A DNA stretch of 64,000 nt, from NCBI RefSeq assembly GCF_000015265.1, contig NC_008697.1, forward strand, positions 243,815 to 307,814, in the 5' to 3' direction. The stretch's first letter is position 1. Each line of letters opens with the position of its first letter. The stretch comes from Nocardioides sp. JS614. GTDB taxonomy: Bacteria > Actinomycetota > Actinomycetes > Propionibacteriales > Nocardioidaceae. The notes beneath the pieces are model-generated. The model searched no databases. It was given only the letters and a program-made list of their open reading frames with translations, and was not told the origin of the DNA. Below are positions 42,334-49,137 of this stretch, one piece after another. A program made the translations under genes and the position numbers.

Positions 42334-43227
42334 GTGACAAGCGAGACCCTCGCCTTCGCGCTGGCTGCCGGCACCCTCGCGGCGGTCAACCCGTGCGGCT
42401 TCGCGATGCTGCCCGCCTATCTCTCCCTGTTTGTGGCCGCCGGGCCAGGAGAGGCTCGCCGGTCCACCGTGGCTGCTGTCGGCCGCGCCCTGGCGGCAAC
42501 GGGATCGATGACGCTCGGGTTCGTGGCCGTGTTCGGCGTCTTCGGACTGGCGCTCACCCCGGTCGCCTCGACGGTGCAGCGCTGGCTACCTGTCGCGACC
42601 GTGGTGATCGGCATGGTCCTCTTCGTAATGGGACTGCTGCTGCTGGCCGGCCGCAACCTCACCCTGCACGTTCCGTTCCTGCGGCTGTCCAAGGACCCGG
42701 TGGCCAGTCCGCTCGCGATGGCGCTCTACGGCGTCTCCTATGCCGTGGCCTCGCTTGGCTGCACCATCGGCCCCTTCCTCGTGGTCACCGCCACGACCTT
42801 CCGCGCCGGCAACACCCTCAACGGTGTCGCGGCCTACGCGACCTACGCGCTGGGTATGGGCCTGGTCGTCGGGGTGCTCGCGATCGGCGCAGCGCTGATG
42901 AGCAACACCGCGGCCGGGATCCTGCGCCGGTTGACGCCGTACCTCACCCGGCTCTCCGGTGTGCTCCTGGTCGTCGCGGGGGGCTACGTCGGCTGGTACG
43001 GCTGGTACGAGCTGCGCGTCTACGCAGGCGACGCCACGGACGACCCGGTCGTCTCTACCGCATCGGACATCCAAAGCCGTATCGCGGCCTGGGTTGACCA
43101 GCTCGGCGTACCCGTCTTCGCGGCCGCGCTTGCGTTGCTCATCGCGTCCGCGTTCGCCGGCCGCTTCATCACCTCACGCCGCGACTCAAAGTCCCGAAGT
43201 GCACGCGCAGCGGACCTGCTTGAGTAG
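42334..43227 (+). CDS. CcdA/DsbD-like membrane thiol transporter
   Basis: A 297-aa membrane protein: AAVNPCGFAMLPAYLSLFVA with the first redox cysteine (NPCG), VASLGCTIGPFLVV with the second (GCTIGP), and six or more helices. This is the CcdA signature that passes electrons from cytoplasmic thioredoxin to exported thioredoxins. GTG 42334 lies 9 bp after the TlpA-like stop. Extra C-terminal helix and basic tail. The TlpA-CcdA pair occurs in several actinobacterial mer regions. Confidence 0.9.
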   Translation: MTSETLAFALAAGTLAAVNPCGFAMLPAYLSLFVAAGPGEARRSTVAAVGRALAATGSMTLGFVAVFGVFGLALTPVASTVQRWLPVATVVIGMVLFVMGLLLLAGRNLTLHVPFLRLSKDPVASPLAMALYGVSYAVASLGCTIGPFLVVTATTFRAGNTLNGVAAYATYALGMGLVVGVLAIGAALMSNTAAGILRRLTPYLTRLSGVLLVVAGGYVGWYGWYELRVYAGDATDDPVVSTASDIQSRIAAWVDQLGVPVFAAALALLIASAFAGRFITSRRDSKSRSARAADLLE

Positions 43228-43324
43228 GTCGCCGTGGGGCCGAGCTGAGGGCGGGGCCGAGGGCGGCCTGGGCGCCTGCTCGACCCCGCGTACTTTGACG
43301 AGTGCCATCGGTCAGGTCGGTTCC

Positions 43325-43447
43325 GCCAAAGTCTCACGCGGGGGGCCTGGCAATCTTCGCTGCATCTCGACAGCTGCTGTCGAGAGGCGCGGAACATTTC
43401 CAAACGCGTCCGACCGACCTTTCAACACCGGGTCGGTAGACATTGAG
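43325..43447 (+). repeat. Palindromic punctuating element, copy B
   Basis: CTGCATCTCGACAG (43360-43373) followed by CTG and CTGTCGAGAGGCG (right arm diverges after CTGTCGAGA). A second stem CCGACC/GGTCGG lies in the following part. The tail AACACCGGGTCGGTAGACATT matches other copies. About 35 bp upstream (GCCAAA, CACGCG, CAATCTTC) are also shared. It separates MerR cassettes 1 and 2. Confidence 0.8.
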
Positions 43448-43498
43448 CAGTCCGCAGATGGTCCGAGACGCTGGCTAGGCGCCGAGACCCGTTCACGC

Positions 43499-43530
43499 TT
43501 GCATTCCGTACCTAGGTCCGGGTTTACAGT
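43499..43530 (+). promoter_or_regulatory. MerR-type promoter, cassette 2 (leaderless)
   Basis: TTGCAT (43499-43504), 20-bp spacer and TACAGT (43525-43530), the same sequence as the cassette 1 promoter. GTG start at 43537 lies 6 nt from the -10. Confidence 0.8.
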
Positions 43531-43536
43531 CGATGT

Positions 43537-43890
43537 GTGAGCTTGAATCTGATGGCAGACGACGACTGGGTCCCAGAGGCCTGCACCCTCCCGACCATCG
43601 AGCAGCCGCTGCGGCGTGAGGAGTTCGACGACCTGTTCGCCCAGGACGTGATCAGCGTCGCCCACGAGTCGGCCCAGGAGGTTCGGCTCGAGTTGCGCGC
43701 CGATGCTGATGTCGCGGCCCGGGCGGCGGGACTGGCTGCGAAGGAGACGGGATGCTGCTCGTTCTTCACCTTCGAGCTGATCATCACCGACGGGAAAGTT
43801 TCTCTGGTGATCTCCACAGGCCCGGCACATGAACCTGTGCTTGCCGCGCTGCGCGCTCGAGCTGAGTCCAGGATCGGATCCGGCGGATGA
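43537..43890 (+). CDS. Small Cys-Cys protein, first gene of MerR cassette 2
   Basis: 117 aa, exactly as long as the cassette 1 copy: WVPEACTLPTIEQPLRREEF, KETGCCSFFTFELIITDG, HEPVLAALRARAESRIGSGG. GTG at 43537 is leaderless. The stop overlaps the following ATG. Differences from copy 1 are spread evenly, so the duplication is not very recent. Function unknown. Confidence 0.75.
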   Translation: MSLNLMADDDWVPEACTLPTIEQPLRREEFDDLFAQDVISVAHESAQEVRLELRADADVAARAAGLAAKETGCCSFFTFELIITDGKVSLVISTGPAHEPVLAALRARAESRIGSGG

Positions 43891-44318
43891 CTGCTGGACT
43901 GCGCGCCGGGCAGGTCGCCGACGCGGTCGGGGTGAACGTGGAGACGCTGCGTTACTACGAGCGTCGCGGGATCATCGCTGAGCCCGATCGAAGCCCTGGC
44001 GGGCACCGCCTCTACCCCGAGACGACCGTGACCACGTTGCGGGTGATCAAGGCGGCACAGAGTCTGGGCTTCACCCTCGACGAGGTCGCGGACCTGCTCG
44101 AGGCCGGCCGGCACCACCACGGTTCCGGCTTGCAGTCGCGGACCGAGGCCAAGCTCGCCGAGGTCGACCAGAAGATCGCCGACCTGAAGGTGATCCGAGC
44201 CAGCCTGGTCGCAGCACGTGACGCGGGCTGTGACGACCTGGTGCAGTGCGCCGAGTCGGACTGCTGTCCCATCCCCTTCGTCCAGATCGGCACACGACCG
44301 GAAACGAGCAACGCATGA
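43887..44318 (+). CDS. MerR-family metal-responsive regulator, cassette 2
   Basis: 143 aa: LRAGQVADAVGVNVETLRYY, HRLYPETTVTTLRVIKAAQS, C-terminal RDAGCDDLVQCAESDCCPIP. Three residues shorter than copy 1 (a gap in the linker at HHHG-SGLQSR). The promoters of both cassettes are the same, so either regulator probably acts on both. Confidence 0.88.
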   Translation: MTAGLRAGQVADAVGVNVETLRYYERRGIIAEPDRSPGGHRLYPETTVTTLRVIKAAQSLGFTLDEVADLLEAGRHHHGSGLQSRTEAKLAEVDQKIADLKVIRASLVAARDAGCDDLVQCAESDCCPIPFVQIGTRPETSNA

Positions 44319-44593
44319 CTCCGTCCCTCAAGGACCGCCATCTCTTCGGGGCGGGGGCGGCCGCGTGCGCGGTGTGTTGCGCCGCGCCGCTGCTGACCCT
44401 GCTCGGGGTTGCCGGGGCCGCAGCCACGCTCGCCACCTTCGTCTTCGCGGGGGTGGTGTTCGGCCTAGTGGTCGCCGCCGGCACGCTGCTCGCGGTGTGG
44501 AACCAGCGCCGCCAGCACCGCAAGCAGCCCTGCGCCCCCGAGGCCGGTCCGATCGACGTCGAGCTCTCGACCCAGCGGCCGTGGGTCCGGTGA
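44315..44593 (+). CDS. Two-helix Cys-Cys membrane protein, cassette 2 (mercury-carrier-like)
   Basis: 92 aa: KDRHLFGAGAAACAVCCAAP, LLTLLGVAGAAATLATFVFA, then a second helix and a polar tail. ATG 44315 overlaps the MerR stop; its TGA overlaps the next ATG (TGATG). Same role as suggested for cassette 1. Confidence 0.75.
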   Translation: MTPSLKDRHLFGAGAAACAVCCAAPLLTLLGVAGAAATLATFVFAGVVFGLVVAAGTLLAVWNQRRQHRKQPCAPEAGPIDVELSTQRPWVR

Positions 44594-45105
44594 TGAGGAC
44601 ACCCCGACAGCTCGCGGCCCTGTTCGCGGTCCTCATGGTCCTCTCCACCGCGGCGTTCGTCATCGGCGTGACCGTGGAGCAGAACCAAGGGCAAACAGAG
44701 ACCGCCGTGGAAGAGACTCACTCAGACGAACGCTCCGAGGCCCACGAGGAGGGCGAGAACCACGAGGGCGAGCCGGTCGAGTCCCACTCGGAGGAGTCGG
44801 AGACCATCGGCGGCATCGACCTCGAGAGCACCCCGCTCATCGTCCTCGGAGCCGCCTTGTCCCTCGCCCTTGCCGGCTTGGTGCTGAGGTGGCCACGCCG
44901 CGAGGTGTTCGGCGCCGCGGCCCTCTTCTGCCTCGGATTCGCGCTCCTCGACGGTCGCGAAGTCGCACATCAGTTGGACGAACAGGCCGCAACCGTTGCG
45001 GTGCTCGCCGCGCTGGCTCTCGCGCTGCATCTTGGTGCCGCGGCCGTCGCTGGCCTTGCACTGGCCCGCAGCCGAGACGATCGAGCCGCACGGGCGGTCG
45101 CCTGA
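44593..45105 (+). CDS. Membrane protein with His/Glu-rich extracytoplasmic loop
   Basis: A 170-aa protein. After an N-terminal helix (LAALFAVLMVLSTAAFVIGV) comes a very acidic, histidine-rich stretch of about 55 residues (TETAVEETHSDERSEAHEEG continuing with ENHEGEPVESHSEES), then three or four helices. The loop looks like a metal-binding region outside the membrane. ATG 44593 shares a base with the preceding stop. It replaces the TlpA/CcdA pair found at this position in cassette 1. Confidence 0.7.
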   Translation: MRTPRQLAALFAVLMVLSTAAFVIGVTVEQNQGQTETAVEETHSDERSEAHEEGENHEGEPVESHSEESETIGGIDLESTPLIVLGAALSLALAGLVLRWPRREVFGAAALFCLGFALLDGREVAHQLDEQAATVAVLAALALALHLGAAAVAGLALARSRDDRAARAVA

Positions 45106-45117
45106 CACGATTGCGCC

Positions 45118-45453
45118 GTGGACATCCTGCGTTCGATCACCCTGTTCGTCGTGGCCGCGGTAGCCGAGATCGGCGGCGCCTGGTTGGTCTGGCAGGGCGT
45201 CCGAGAAAGCCGAGGCCTGGCCTGGATGGGCGCCGGCGTCATCGCCCTCGGCATCTACGGCTTCGTCGCCACGTTCCAACCCGATGCCCACTTCGGACGC
45301 ATCCTGGCCGCCTACGGCGGCGTCTTCGTCGCCGGATCACTCGCCTGGGGCATGGCCCTCGACGGGTTCAAGCCCGACCGGTGGGACATCGCCGGAGCCC
45401 TCGTCTGCCTCCTCGGCGTGGCCATCATCATGTACGCACCCCGGGACGCCTGA
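45118..45453 (+). CDS. YnfA/UPF0060 family small membrane protein
   Basis: A 111-aa protein with four helices: VVAAVAEIGGAWLVWQGVRE, GVIALGIYGFVATFQPDAHF, RILAAYGGVFVAGSLAWGMA, GALVCLLGVAIIMYAP. The AEIGG, AYGG and GA-I-L-G pattern is the family hallmark. GTG 45118 is 12 bp after the preceding stop, so it belongs to the same transcript. YnfA proteins resemble SMR multidrug exporters. Confidence 0.88.
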   Translation: MDILRSITLFVVAAVAEIGGAWLVWQGVRESRGLAWMGAGVIALGIYGFVATFQPDAHFGRILAAYGGVFVAGSLAWGMALDGFKPDRWDIAGALVCLLGVAIIMYAPRDA

Positions 45454-45609
45454 CGCGCCGCTGCTCCCAGCGCCGCGACGGACCTGCCCTGCCGCATCAA
45501 ACTCAAGGCCGGCTCCTCGCTGACGACTGAACCGGGACAAGCGCCGGTCGGCAACTTTGCACGCCGCCGCCCTCAAGTCGATTCGTGCAATGTTCAGCGC
45601 TGGCGCTCG

Positions 45610-45662
45610 TGCAATCTTGCGTGCATCTCGACAGCTGCTGCGCTGCTGTCGAGATGCAGTCA
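45610..45662 (+). repeat. Palindromic punctuating element, copy C (tail missing)
   Basis: TGCATCTCGACAG (45622-45634) pairs with CTGTCGAGATGCA (45647-45659); the loop is expanded to CTGCTGCG-type. The shared upstream GTGCAATCTTGC is present, but the second hairpin and the tail are absent: the grpB-like gene begins 16 bp later. Confidence 0.75.
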
Positions 45663-45677
45663 ATCTACGGTGGCCGC

Positions 45678-46283
45678 GTGAGCAATCGGGCGTACAACCC
45701 AGCCGCCCTACAAGCACACGACCCAGCGTGGGCTCCACGCGCAGCCGGATACCTCGCCCGGGCGCGCGCGGCGCTGGGCGGACTACCGGGCGCTGGAGAC
45801 GCGCTCTATGACCACATCGGGTCCACGTCGGTGCCGGGACTGGCCGCAAAGCCGTACGTCGACCTGCAGATCAGGATCCTTCCACTGCCAACTCACGACG
45901 AGCTTGGACATCGGCTCACCCCCCTCGGGTTCGAGCGAGCTCCTGGCGCCAGGCCCGACTCCCCGGGCGTGGACCGGGACCTCCCTATCGGAGACGAGCA
46001 CGTGTCCGCCGAGGTGCGGGAGAAGCGGCTCTACGTGCATCGCGAGGAGTCCGCCATCCTGCACATCCGGCGAGCCGACTCGCCCTGGGGCCGATACACA
46101 GTCTGGTTCCGCGACTGGCTACGAGCCCATCCCGCCGAGCGAGAGCGCTACGAGAACACCAAGCGCAAGCTGTCCCTGAAGAACGCCGGGAAACCCGACT
46201 ACGACGACTACACACGAGCCAAGACCGTCTTCGTCGATGACGTCCAGCAAGAGTTCGCGATCTGGGCCCGCGATCGCGGGTGA
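45678..46283 (+). CDS. GrpB-family (nucleotidyltransferase-like) protein
   Basis: A 201-aa GrpB/UPF0157-type protein: VSNRAYNPAALQAHDPAW, then DHIGSTSVPGLAAKPYVDLQ with the family hallmark GSTSVPGLAAKP-D, HIRRADSPWGRYTVWFRDWL and the C-terminal KRKLSLKNAGKPDYDDYTRA. GTG start 16 bp after copy C of the palindrome. A rearranged pseudogene copy lies at 31043, also next to a copy of the palindrome. Biological function of GrpB proteins is poorly known (predicted nucleotidyltransferase fold). Confidence 0.88.
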   Translation: MSNRAYNPAALQAHDPAWAPRAAGYLARARAALGGLPGAGDALYDHIGSTSVPGLAAKPYVDLQIRILPLPTHDELGHRLTPLGFERAPGARPDSPGVDRDLPIGDEHVSAEVREKRLYVHREESAILHIRRADSPWGRYTVWFRDWLRAHPAERERYENTKRKLSLKNAGKPDYDDYTRAKTVFVDDVQQEFAIWARDRG

Positions 46284-46396
46284 GATCTCGGACTACGCGC
46301 CGAGCTCGGTGCGCCGGTCGCCCGCTGACGTGCCACTGCCCGTCGCGGCCAGGATGGTCGGGTGTCGCGGGCGGGTCGGACCGTGGCTCGCATGGA

Positions 46397-47062
46397 CTAG
46401 AGGTCGGCGGGGCTATCAGGGATCTTGACTCGACCGGACAGAGGGTCTTCGGCACGCCATTGTCGGTAGGTATCGGGCAGGTCGCCTTGCGGCGGGAGGT
46501 GCTCCACGAGCGCGTCCGCGCTCGGAATCATCTTGAGGACGGCAACGAGCAGGTCCACCGTCTCGGTCAAGTGCATACCGAGGTCGGCCATGAGGATGCT
46601 CGGGTGAACCTTGCCCGTGTGGTTCGGAAGGAGCCACCGCGCCGATGGGTTCGGATGACCTCCCCACGTGCAGTGCTGCTTGTACTCGCTGGGGCTGAAC
46701 CCGCCTGCCTGTCGCATCTGGCCCGGTCGGAACGACTTCTCGATGCGGTTGGTCGACGCGGTCAGCCACCGACCCCGCTGCGATGCGTCGTCGCGGAACA
46801 CGGCCATGAGGTAGTGCGCCTCCACGATCTGCCGCGTGAGGGCGGTTGCCGCGTACCAGCGCTCACGGTCGAACGCGTCGGCCGCCTCCTGACCGAGTTG
46901 CCCGACCATCTGGGTCAGCAGCGCAACGGCTTCGGTATCGCTGTCCTGCGTAGCCCATGCGCTCACCCACAGACTGTCGCCCGCACCGGCAAGCCAGTCA
47001 GCAGCAAGGTGGCAGATCTGAGAACGGAGAGCGCTGAGGTCGTCGTCAGTCACGGCCACCAT
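46397..47062 (-). CDS. Uncharacterised protein, HEPN-like candidate
   Basis: A 221-aa helical protein: a first helical pair (VALLTQMVGQLGQEAADAFD), then WYAATALTRQIVEAHYLMAV with an R-x5-H arrangement as in HEPN domains, then RPGQMRQAGGFSPSEYKQHC and a TWGGHPNPSARWLLPN segment. It overlaps the upstream gene by 17 nt. Similar proteins of unknown function occur as solitary or toxin-like genes. HEPN assignment rests only on helix pattern and the R-x5-H. Confidence 0.6.
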   Translation of the reverse strand: MVAVTDDDLSALRSQICHLAADWLAGAGDSLWVSAWATQDSDTEAVALLTQMVGQLGQEAADAFDRERWYAATALTRQIVEAHYLMAVFRDDASQRGRWLTASTNRIEKSFRPGQMRQAGGFSPSEYKQHCTWGGHPNPSARWLLPNHTGKVHPSILMADLGMHLTETVDLLVAVLKMIPSADALVEHLPPQGDLPDTYRQWRAEDPLSGRVKIPDSPADL

Positions 47063-47549
47063 CCGGTGCGGGCAGGGTCTGAGCCAGGTCGTCGTCTACG
47101 TCCAGCCCGAACGACGCCGCGATGATCGCGACTTGCAACCCCACGCCTGATCGAAGTTCACCTAGCGCCTCACCGAACCAGTAGTCGTTCATGCGCCAGT
47201 CGGGATCGCGGAACAGGTGCCGTGTCGCGCCCTCCGGTCGCTCGACGGCTCCGACGCGTTCGAGGAACCGCACGCAGTAGCGGCGCATCAACTTCAAGGG
47301 CCCGGACAACTCGTCGGCGATGCGACCCTGCCCGATCAAGTCGCTGAGGAATTCTCGAATCTCCAGCACGGACGTCACACACTGCTCGGGGACCTCGTTC
47401 GTGTACGTGGAGAAGAGCACGCGCCGGGTCTCCACAAAGGCGATCACCTTCCGGGCGACTTCGACGTCTGCAGTGCCGGGGTCCCACTGCACGCCAAAGA
47501 TCGGGCAACTGACGCCGTTGACCCGGTTGACGATCTCCTTGAACTTCAT
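47046..47549 (-). CDS. Conserved hypothetical protein (DUF6650-like)
   Basis: A 167-aa protein starting MKFKEIVNRVNGVSCPIFGV, followed by QWDPGTADVEVARKVIAFVE and VPEQCVTSVLEIREFLSDLI. This N-terminus is widely conserved in a bacterial family that I recall as DUF6650; the name should be verified. ATG 47549 matches the family start. Middle gene of a three-gene minus-strand operon and overlapping the HEPN-like gene. Function unknown. Confidence 0.7.
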   Translation of the reverse strand: MKFKEIVNRVNGVSCPIFGVQWDPGTADVEVARKVIAFVETRRVLFSTYTNEVPEQCVTSVLEIREFLSDLIGQGRIADELSGPLKLMRRYCVRFLERVGAVERPEGATRHLFRDPDWRMNDYWFGEALGELRSGVGLQVAIIAASFGLDVDDDLAQTLPAPDGGRD

Positions 47550-47619
47550 GCGCCGATGTTGCCATTGCCGAAGGTCCACCGCTCCGGGCATCGGCGGCAG
47601 GCCATCCACGAGTGGCGGT

Positions 47620-48591
47620 TCACTCGTCGTTGGGGTCGGGCTCGACAGCCTGGGTCATCACGGGTTGTCGCAACGCGAACTCACCAAGCGCAGATGCGTC
47701 CGATGGCTGCAGCGCGGCGATCGCGTCAGCCTCATCGAGTTGACCCGCAGCCGTGAAGTGCTCAACGAGATCCTGCTGTCGACGATGGGCGTTCAACGCC
47801 TCCAGGGCTTGGGCGTTCTGAATGCGCTTCGCAAGTAGTTCCTGTTCTGCGATCTCGTTGGCCAGTCGGGCCTGTCGCAATTGCTCCTGCCTGAGGGCGA
47901 CATCGAGATGGGATGTCTCGACACGGTCGTCAACCGTAGCCTCCGCGACCGCCGCCTCCGCTCTCTTGATCTTCTTCCGGTCGCCGAGCGTCGCGGCTGT
48001 CTCGATGACGCCGGCGACCTTCGTGAGCACTTCTGCTCCCGCACCGACGGCTGCGAGCTCTTCACCAAACGGGTTTCGATAACGAATCTCGCGGACTGTC
48101 ACTTCAGCAGGGGCAAGGCGGGCGACCTCATCGGCGACTAGGGCGAGGTACAGCTCGGGATCGAGAACATCCAGCCCGGTCGACATGCCTCCCAGCCAGG
48201 GACCTGTCGCTCCAGCGAACGCACGTTCGTAGCCCGTACCCGATAGTTCAGAGAATGCGGACTTCGTGCGCCGGCGCCGCCTGTACCAGTAGTCCCACAA
48301 GAGATCCGGCGGCATGTCCCGCGCTTCCTGTTCGAGGTAGGCGCGGACTTCGAGCAACCGCTGGGCGCGATAGAACGGGCTCGACTCGCTCCCTTGCGGA
48401 AACCGCTCAAGCGCGCTGCCCAGCTCCTCATCGGTCGGAAACTTCGAGCGCTCGGACGCAGCGCGACGCACGCGGCGCAACTCTGCGGCTCGACCAACGT
48501 CAGTCGCTACGCGGACCGCCTTGACCAAGGCTTCGATCTGCGCTGGGGTCGCGCCGGGACCAACGTCCACGGACACTTCAAGGACTCGCAT
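47620..48591 (-). CDS. Hypothetical protein with coiled-coil C-terminus
   Basis: A 323-aa protein. N-terminus MRVLEVSVDVGPGATPAQIE resembles a small beta-alpha module (effector-associated or adaptor-like). The middle part is rich in charged helices and RYRNPFGEELAAVGAGAEVL. Residues about 230-300 form a long coiled coil (RQARLANEIAEQELLAKRIQ). ATG 48591 is chosen because the upstream 41 codons lack conservation-like features. First gene of the three-gene operon. The two ends suggest a scaffold or adaptor, without firm family. Confidence 0.6.
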   Translation of the reverse strand: MRVLEVSVDVGPGATPAQIEALVKAVRVATDVGRAAELRRVRRAASERSKFPTDEELGSALERFPQGSESSPFYRAQRLLEVRAYLEQEARDMPPDLLWDYWYRRRRRTKSAFSELSGTGYERAFAGATGPWLGGMSTGLDVLDPELYLALVADEVARLAPAEVTVREIRYRNPFGEELAAVGAGAEVLTKVAGVIETAATLGDRKKIKRAEAAVAEATVDDRVETSHLDVALRQEQLRQARLANEIAEQELLAKRIQNAQALEALNAHRRQQDLVEHFTAAGQLDEADAIAALQPSDASALGEFALRQPVMTQAVEPDPNDE

Positions 48592-48811
48592 AGCGGCCCA
48601 AACGCTACCGAGAACGACGCCGCATGTGTCGAAGATCCGCGCTGCCGCGACCACGGATGTGGAAAATGGCTGACCGGCCGCGCGACCTAACAGCCCTGCG
48701 AGGTCGGCAAGCATTGGGCTCCGGCCGTGCCCGAGCCGAGGCGCGGCGAGGCGCGGCGGCGAGAGACGGCATCGTCTGCAGACACATTGACGACCCTGAC
48801 CGATCGAGACG

Positions 48812-48937
48812 ATTTCGCTCGAGTCCCCCGCGTGGAGTCCGCCGATCGCTTCTGCATGTCGACAGCTGTCGAGATGCAGCCAATCCGAGGCGATCGAACT
48901 TTCGCCCTCAAGAACACTGGTTTGATAGACATTCGGC
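48812..48937 (+). repeat. Palindromic punctuating element, copy D
   Basis: Shorter loop: CTGCATGTCGACAG directly joined to CTGTCGAGATGCAG (overlapping at CAG-CTG). The second hairpin GAGGCGATCGAACTTTCGCC with CTC has one extra C. The tail AAGAACACTGG with TAGACATTCGG is conserved. Upstream CCCGCGTGGAGTCCG is shared with copy F. No gene lies in the 400 bp around it. Confidence 0.8.
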
Positions 48938-48998
48938 GAGCGGAGGTGTGGCTGCTCCTGGCAGCCGACTGGTACACGTGTGACGGGAGGGGTGTGAC

Positions 48999-49130
48999 TC
49001 AGACCGGAGGGTTCGGGTCGTACTGGACGCCGCGCCGAACTTCACGGGCGCGTTCGGTTCCGGCCAGTCGGGCCACCAGGTACAGGGCCATGTCGATTCC
49101 GGCGGAGACCCCGGCGCTCGTGCTGGCTGG
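48999..49130 (-). pseudogene. C-terminal fragment of a DJ-1/PfpI-family gene
   Basis: The last 44 codons read ASTSAGVSAGIDMALYLVAR, then LAGTERAREVRRGVQYDPNP. This is the conserved C-terminus of DJ-1/PfpI (GlxA-like) proteins, in which TxAGVSAGID-AL is the hallmark. The rest of the gene, including the nucleophile cysteine, is missing; upstream lies the 3' end of the SARP gene in another frame. It is next to copy D of the palindrome, suggesting a deletion. Confidence 0.75.
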
Positions 49131-49137
49131 TTGCCTG

